NCBI GenBank assembly: GCA_947164825.1
Contig: CAMUYE010000015.1
Coordinates: 1-35,115 of the forward strand
Direction of reading: 5' to 3'
Length of the DNA: 35,115 nucleotides
Origin: an uncultured Clostridia bacterium
GTDB taxonomy: Bacteria; Bacillota; Clostridia; Oscillospirales; Oscillospiraceae
Shown here in pieces: positions 32,019 to 35,115 of this stretch; the stretch's first letter is position 1, and each line of letters begins with the position of its first letter. The notes under the pieces were generated by a model, which was given only the letters and a program-made list of their open reading frames with translations, was not told the origin of the DNA and did not search any database. The translations under genes were made by a program, and so were the position numbers.

Positions 32019-33911
32019 ATGAGCGATATCGCGATTGTTGTCACCAGCAGCTTTCACCGGGGGTATCTGCCCCAGATCCTTGCCGAGCACAACGCCAGCT
32101 ATCCGGTGTATGGGCCCAATGTGGGCGTCTTGTCGGAGCCGGAGGCCCTGAAGCGGGCCCGGGAGGCCATCCGGGACGGGGCGAAGGTTCTGATCGCCAC
32201 AGGCCGCACGCCGGAGCAGTTTTCCCAGGCGCTGCCGGTTCCGGTGGTGACGTTGAAGTACAGTGTCATCAGCGTGGCCCGGGCCGTTACCGCCGCGAGG
32301 AAGATCTCCAAGACCGTGGGCTGCTTCTGCCGCTACGGCAGGCTGTATCAGACGATCCTGAAATATAAAACCATGTTCCGGGACAAGCTTCTGGTGGCGG
32401 GCTACGAGGACGAGAGCAACGCCGCCACAGCCCTGGAATATTTGCAGGCCAATCACGTGGAGGCCATCGTCTGCGGCGGCAGAGGCGGTGCTCTGGCGGA
32501 AAAATTCGGCTTTCCCTTCCGCTGCGTCCGGGTGACCTACGAGGACAACGATGTGCTCGACTGCGTTTCCGAGGCGGAAAACCTGCTGCAATACACCCGC
32601 CAGAGCATGCGCCAGACCGCCGTGCTCCGGGCCGTCCAGGAGAAAATCAACCTGGGCGTCATGGCCCTGGACGCCGAAGGCCGGGTGCTGGAAGCCAACT
32701 CGGAGGCATTGACCCTGGTGGGCGCGCCTTTTCCGGAGCTGGCCCAGGACGGGCTCAGCCCGGAGCTGAAGCAGTCCCTGGCGGAGCTGCGGGAGGGGCC
32801 GGACAGCCGCGGCCTGATCACCTGGAACGGTCACCGGCTGGTGGCCGGCCTGTCGGAAGCCGCCCCGGACCCGGATTCCGGGCTGAGGATCCTCACCTTG
32901 ATGCGCACGGAGAACCTCCAGTCTGAAATGCGGCAGATGGTAAACTGGCTCTATGAGCCCGTCAAGGCCTTTCCCCAGCGGGAGGTCCTGGAGGAGCCCA
33001 GCCAGAGCGCAGCCTACCGTTCGGTTCTGCATGAGGCGGAGCTCTATGCGGCGGTGAACACCCCGGTGCTGATCACCGGCGAGCTTGGCAGCGGAAAAAG
33101 CCTCTTTGCCCAGCGCATCCACGCCAAGAGCCCCCGCAGCGGCATGCCCTTTGTGCAGATTCCCTGCGGCGCCTATTCCGGCGAGGCCTTGAAGGCTCGT
33201 CTCTTCGGGTCGGGCGCCGGGGAGAACGCCTTTGGAGAGCTGGAGCTGGCAAACGGCGGCACGGTCTATCTTAACGGGGTGGAAAGCCTACCCCTGGAGC
33301 TGCAAACCCGGCTGGTCCACGTGCTGCAAACCCATGAGCTGCGGGAGGCCGGAAGCGGCAGAAGCGTGCGGGTGGATCTGCGCTTCATTGCCTCCACCCG
33401 GCACAGCCTTGCCCGGCTTCAGGAGGAGGGAAAGCTCCTGGAGGAATTTTATTATCTCATTTCCGCCCTCCACCTGGAGGTGCCGCCCCTGTCCCGGCGC
33501 CGGGAGGATATCCCCCTGCTTCTGGAGCGCTTTTTGGAGGAGGCGGCCCGCAATACCGGCCGGGACCGGCCGCCCCTGACGGAGGCGGCCCTGGCCTACC
33601 TGACCAAAATCGAATACCCCGGCAACCTCTATCAGCTCTCCGGCCTGGCCCAGCGGATGCTGCTTCTGGCGGAGGGCGGCCCCATCGACCTGCCCCTGGC
33701 CCAGGCCGCGGTGGGCGGGCGGGAACCCGTACCCTCGCGTCCTGCGTCGGTCAGGGCTGAGCGTGAGCTCGACCGGATCCTGGACGCTCTGGCCTGCTGC
33801 GGCGGAAACCGCAAGCAGACGGCCCAGCGTCTGGGCATGAGCACCTCGACCCTTTGGAGAAAAATGAAAAAATATCATCTTCAGGAGCAAAACGGAGATT
33901 TGGAGCTCTGA
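32019..33911 (+). CDS. PrpR-N / PAS / AAA+ / Fis-type regulator lacking GAFTGA, 630 aa
   Basis: This is a transcription factor with the plan of PrpR-type sigma-54 activators. A PrpR_N sensor domain covers about residues 1-195 (VLIATGRTPEQF, VVTLKYSVISVARAV, VEAIVCGGRGGALAE), a PAS-like domain about 200-300, AAA+ about 325-560, and a Fis-type HTH about 585-622 (NRKQTAQRLGMSTSTLWRKMKKY). Walker A is intact (GELGSGKS, 354-361). GAFTGA is missing: LFGSGAGENAFGELELANGG runs straight on. Walker B is TVYLNGV instead of LFLDEI. The arginine-finger region reads EEFYYLISALHL, and the sensor II Arg of GNVREL is Tyr in GNLYQL. It probably cannot remodel sigma-54 holoenzyme and more likely acts through ordinary promoters. 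The start at 32019 has GGAGG upstream. Confidence 0.85.
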   Translation: MSDIAIVVTSSFHRGYLPQILAEHNASYPVYGPNVGVLSEPEALKRAREAIRDGAKVLIATGRTPEQFSQALPVPVVTLKYSVISVARAVTAARKISKTVGCFCRYGRLYQTILKYKTMFRDKLLVAGYEDESNAATALEYLQANHVEAIVCGGRGGALAEKFGFPFRCVRVTYEDNDVLDCVSEAENLLQYTRQSMRQTAVLRAVQEKINLGVMALDAEGRVLEANSEALTLVGAPFPELAQDGLSPELKQSLAELREGPDSRGLITWNGHRLVAGLSEAAPDPDSGLRILTLMRTENLQSEMRQMVNWLYEPVKAFPQREVLEEPSQSAAYRSVLHEAELYAAVNTPVLITGELGSGKSLFAQRIHAKSPRSGMPFVQIPCGAYSGEALKARLFGSGAGENAFGELELANGGTVYLNGVESLPLELQTRLVHVLQTHELREAGSGRSVRVDLRFIASTRHSLARLQEEGKLLEEFYYLISALHLEVPPLSRRREDIPLLLERFLEEAARNTGRDRPPLTEAALAYLTKIEYPGNLYQLSGLAQRMLLLAEGGPIDLPLAQAAVGGREPVPSRPASVRAERELDRILDALACCGGNRKQTAQRLGMSTSTLWRKMKKYHLQEQNGDLEL

Positions 33912-33919
33912 CAGTCAGG

Positions 33920-34020
33920 TGAACAGAGGTTACAAATTCAAACCATCGGTGTCCGATTTGCAGCCTCTGCTTTCCTTGTTTCTTACGGGCTTCGAACGTT
34001 TTGCTGTCCAATTCAGAAAT
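33920..34020. repeat. Direct repeat, right copy (~101 bp)
   Basis: It is the same-orientation partner of 21471-21570, starting nine bases after the regulator stop. The foldable core is kept: CAGAGG (33924-33929) with CCTCTG (33964-33969). Homologous recombination between the copies would remove the importer, catabolic genes and regulator as one circle. Bases 34021-34220 hold no gene that I can recognise. Confidence 0.9.
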
Positions 34021-34224
34021 AAAAAAACGATCAATTCCAGAATAGAAACGTCGAAATGTTTTACTTTCGAACCCCGTTGTCGTGTTTCCAGTTTGTTTTT
34101 TCGTTGTATCGCTTATGTTTTTCGTCATCCACCCACTGTGGTGACTGGTATCGCAGCGGGATGGCGGCATTGTGTAATGGAAAGCAATTGCCAAACTATG
34201 CTTCAAATTTATCCCTTGAAGCAG

Positions 34225-34253
34225 TTGCTTTTTCCTTACTCTTATGCTATAAT
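34225..34253 (+). promoter_or_regulatory. Strong promoter with no protein gene behind it
   Basis: TTGCTT (34225-34230) and TATAAT (34248-34253) are 17 bp apart, with TGC before the -10. The nearest downstream structure is an intrinsic terminator 80 bp later, and no ORF lies between. Confidence 0.75.
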
Positions 34254-34259
34254 ACGCAT

Positions 34260-34375
34260 ATAAAAAATCCCGGCTCTAATACCGGGGCATAAATTCATTC
34301 TGGGGGGTGGCATCTTTTTTGCACAACCCTTCCACAAAAACACCCGTTTTTCACAGAAAAACGGGTGTTTTTGTG
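34260..34375 (+). ncRNA. Candidate small RNA of about 115 nt with its own terminator
   Basis: A predicted transcript from near 34260 would contain a CCCGG/CCGGG hairpin (about 34268-34286) and a G-rich to C-rich pairing (GGGGTGGCA near 34304-34312 with GCACAACCC near 34321-34329). It would end in a perfect 20-bp stem (34333-34352 / 34356-34375, loop ACA) that ends in TTTTTGTG. No start codon with a ribosome site is present. It could instead be a leftover leader of a lost gene. Confidence 0.45.
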
Positions 34376-34385
34376 CCGTTTTAGA

Positions 34386-34439
34386 AACACACAGGGACGG
34401 TCCTTTTGTGTTGACAAATCTAAGCGAACATGATAAGAT
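34386..34439 (+). promoter_or_regulatory. REP-like hairpin and promoter of the Y1 transposase gene
   Basis: The imperfect palindrome AACACACAGGGACGGTCC to TTTTGTGTT (34386-34412) is the kind of hairpin found beside REP-associated tyrosine transposases. It runs into TTGACA (34411-34416) and TAAGAT (34434-34439), 17 bp apart. The predicted transcript starts only about ten bases before the gene. Confidence 0.7.
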
Positions 34440-34455
34440 TTGAACGGTGATGGAC

Positions 34456-35115
34456 ATGGCACGGATGGCACGAAAGAAAAGCGAAAGCGGAATCTATCAT
34501 ATCATGCTTCGGGGGATCAATCGGCAAACAGTTTTTCTGGATGAAGAGGACAACCGGCATTTCCTGGCGGTGCTGGAGTTGTGCAAGGAGATCAGCGAAT
34601 ATCGGGTGTATGCGTATTGCCTGATGGGGAACCATGTGCATCTGCTTCTTCAAACCGGGAAAGAGCCCTTGGAATTGGCGATGAAACGCATTGGCACAAG
34701 GTACGTTGTTTGGTATAACGCAAAGTACGACAGAGTTGGACATTTGTTTCAGGATCGCTACAAAAGTGAGCCCGTCGAGAACGACGCATACTTTCTCACG
34801 GTATTGCGGTATATTCTGCGAAATCCCGTAAAGGCGGGTATCTGTGAGAAGCCGGAAGCGTATGAGCTGAGCAGCGCGAAAGATTATGCCAACGGCGGCG
34901 GCCTGACAGATACGGCGTTTGCCGAAGGAATGCTCGGTCGGGAAGAACTTCTGCGGTTTTTGAGCGAACCGAACGAAGACGTCTGCATGGACGACAGGCC
35001 GCCAAGGCTCAACGATAAGGCCGCCGCCAAACGATTCTGCGAGCTCGTTGGAGCGGCAGACTTGAAAGACGCTGCGGAAATCGTCTCAACGCACCCTGGG
35101 CGATATATCCCGGAA
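34456..35115 (+). CDS. REP-associated tyrosine (Y1, IS200-like) transposase, 3' end outside window
   Basis: This is a single-strand DNA transposase of the RAYT branch of Y1 HUH enzymes. ESGIYHIMLRGINRQ opens the Y1 domain, and YCLMGNHVHLLL contains the HUH pair. The likely catalytic Tyr lies in the RYVVWYNAKYDRVGHLFQDRYKS segment, and FLTVLRYILRNPVKAGI is also typical. A C-terminal extension beginning near residue 135 carries a region annotated as a helix-turn-helix in relatives. The reading frame is open to the last base (220 residues seen). The start is uncertain: ATG at 34450, 34456 or 34465; I prefer 34456 because GGTGAT precedes it. GC content is lower than in most of the window. Confidence 0.85.
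   Translation, partial: MARMARKKSESGIYHIMLRGINRQTVFLDEEDNRHFLAVLELCKEISEYRVYAYCLMGNHVHLLLQTGKEPLELAMKRIGTRYVVWYNAKYDRVGHLFQDRYKSEPVENDAYFLTVLRYILRNPVKAGICEKPEAYELSSAKDYANGGGLTDTAFAEGMLGREELLRFLSEPNEDVCMDDRPPRLNDKAAAKRFCELVGAADLKDAAEIVSTHPGRYIPE

Noticed and set aside
31110-33122. 670-codon minus-strand ORF opposite RraA2 and the regulator
   Set aside because: It is a shadow frame crossing a terminator and a promoter; no family resemblance.

Overview
The window is a high-GC stretch of a Firmicutes chromosome. It carries a divergent Spo0A, AGGAGG-type ribosome binding sites, class B sortase and LCP proteins, DUF1846, and the radical-SAM/DUF2344 pair. Together these suggest a gut-type, endospore-lineage member of Clostridia, probably Oscillospirales. 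The taxonomic placement is inference; no marker here fixes the genus.

Layout. The 3' part of the RNase P RNA (1-341) and its terminator are followed by a radical-SAM/DUF2344 pair (444-3209), a shared terminator, and DUF1846 on the minus strand (3256-4743). A plus-strand block then runs from a MATE transporter through two potassium uptake systems of different type (KtrB-KtrA, then TrkA-TrkH; 6378-11286) to a cell-envelope set of sortase B, LCP ligase and a small membrane protein (11325-13882). Minus-strand galK and spo0A follow, with two 0A boxes upstream of spo0A. Next come a secreted barnase-like lipoprotein with its barstar (16363-17243), a membrane metallophosphoesterase, and an SplB-like radical SAM protein. 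After a palindromic tandem repeat there is a tRNA-Thr(CGT).

From 19.8 kb the DNA becomes accessory: a serine recombinase that stops before its zinc-ribbon region, about 400 bp of unrecognised and probably decayed sequence, and a LuxR-type gene fragment. The first copy of a ~100-bp imperfect direct repeat lies at 21471-21570, and the second at 33920-34020. Between them is one coherent 12.3-kb module: a five-gene oligopeptide-type ABC importer (21944-27492); a catabolic set of VOC protein, GalB-like PIG-L protein, RraA-like aldolase, LeuC/LeuD-like hydro-lyase and a second RraA-like aldolase (27535-31862); and a PrpR-N/PAS/AAA+/Fis regulator (32019-33911). The right end holds a short promoter-to-terminator unit that may encode a small RNA, and a REP-associated tyrosine (Y1) transposase that runs off the window.

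How it fits together. The 12-kb module reads as an uptake-and-cleavage system for an unidentified branched hydroxy- or unsaturated poly-carboxylic acid (or a precursor). Hydration or isomerisation would be followed by RraA-type aldol cleavage to pyruvate and/or oxaloacetate. Its regulator looks like a sigma-54 activator but has lost GAFTGA, the Walker B acidic pair, the arginine finger and the sensor II arginine. I see no -24/-12 promoter before the operon, only an extended -10 site with an inverted repeat and a TTTCA array. This operon and its regulator are the best candidate for an undescribed system. The substrate and chemistry are inferred from families, not proven.
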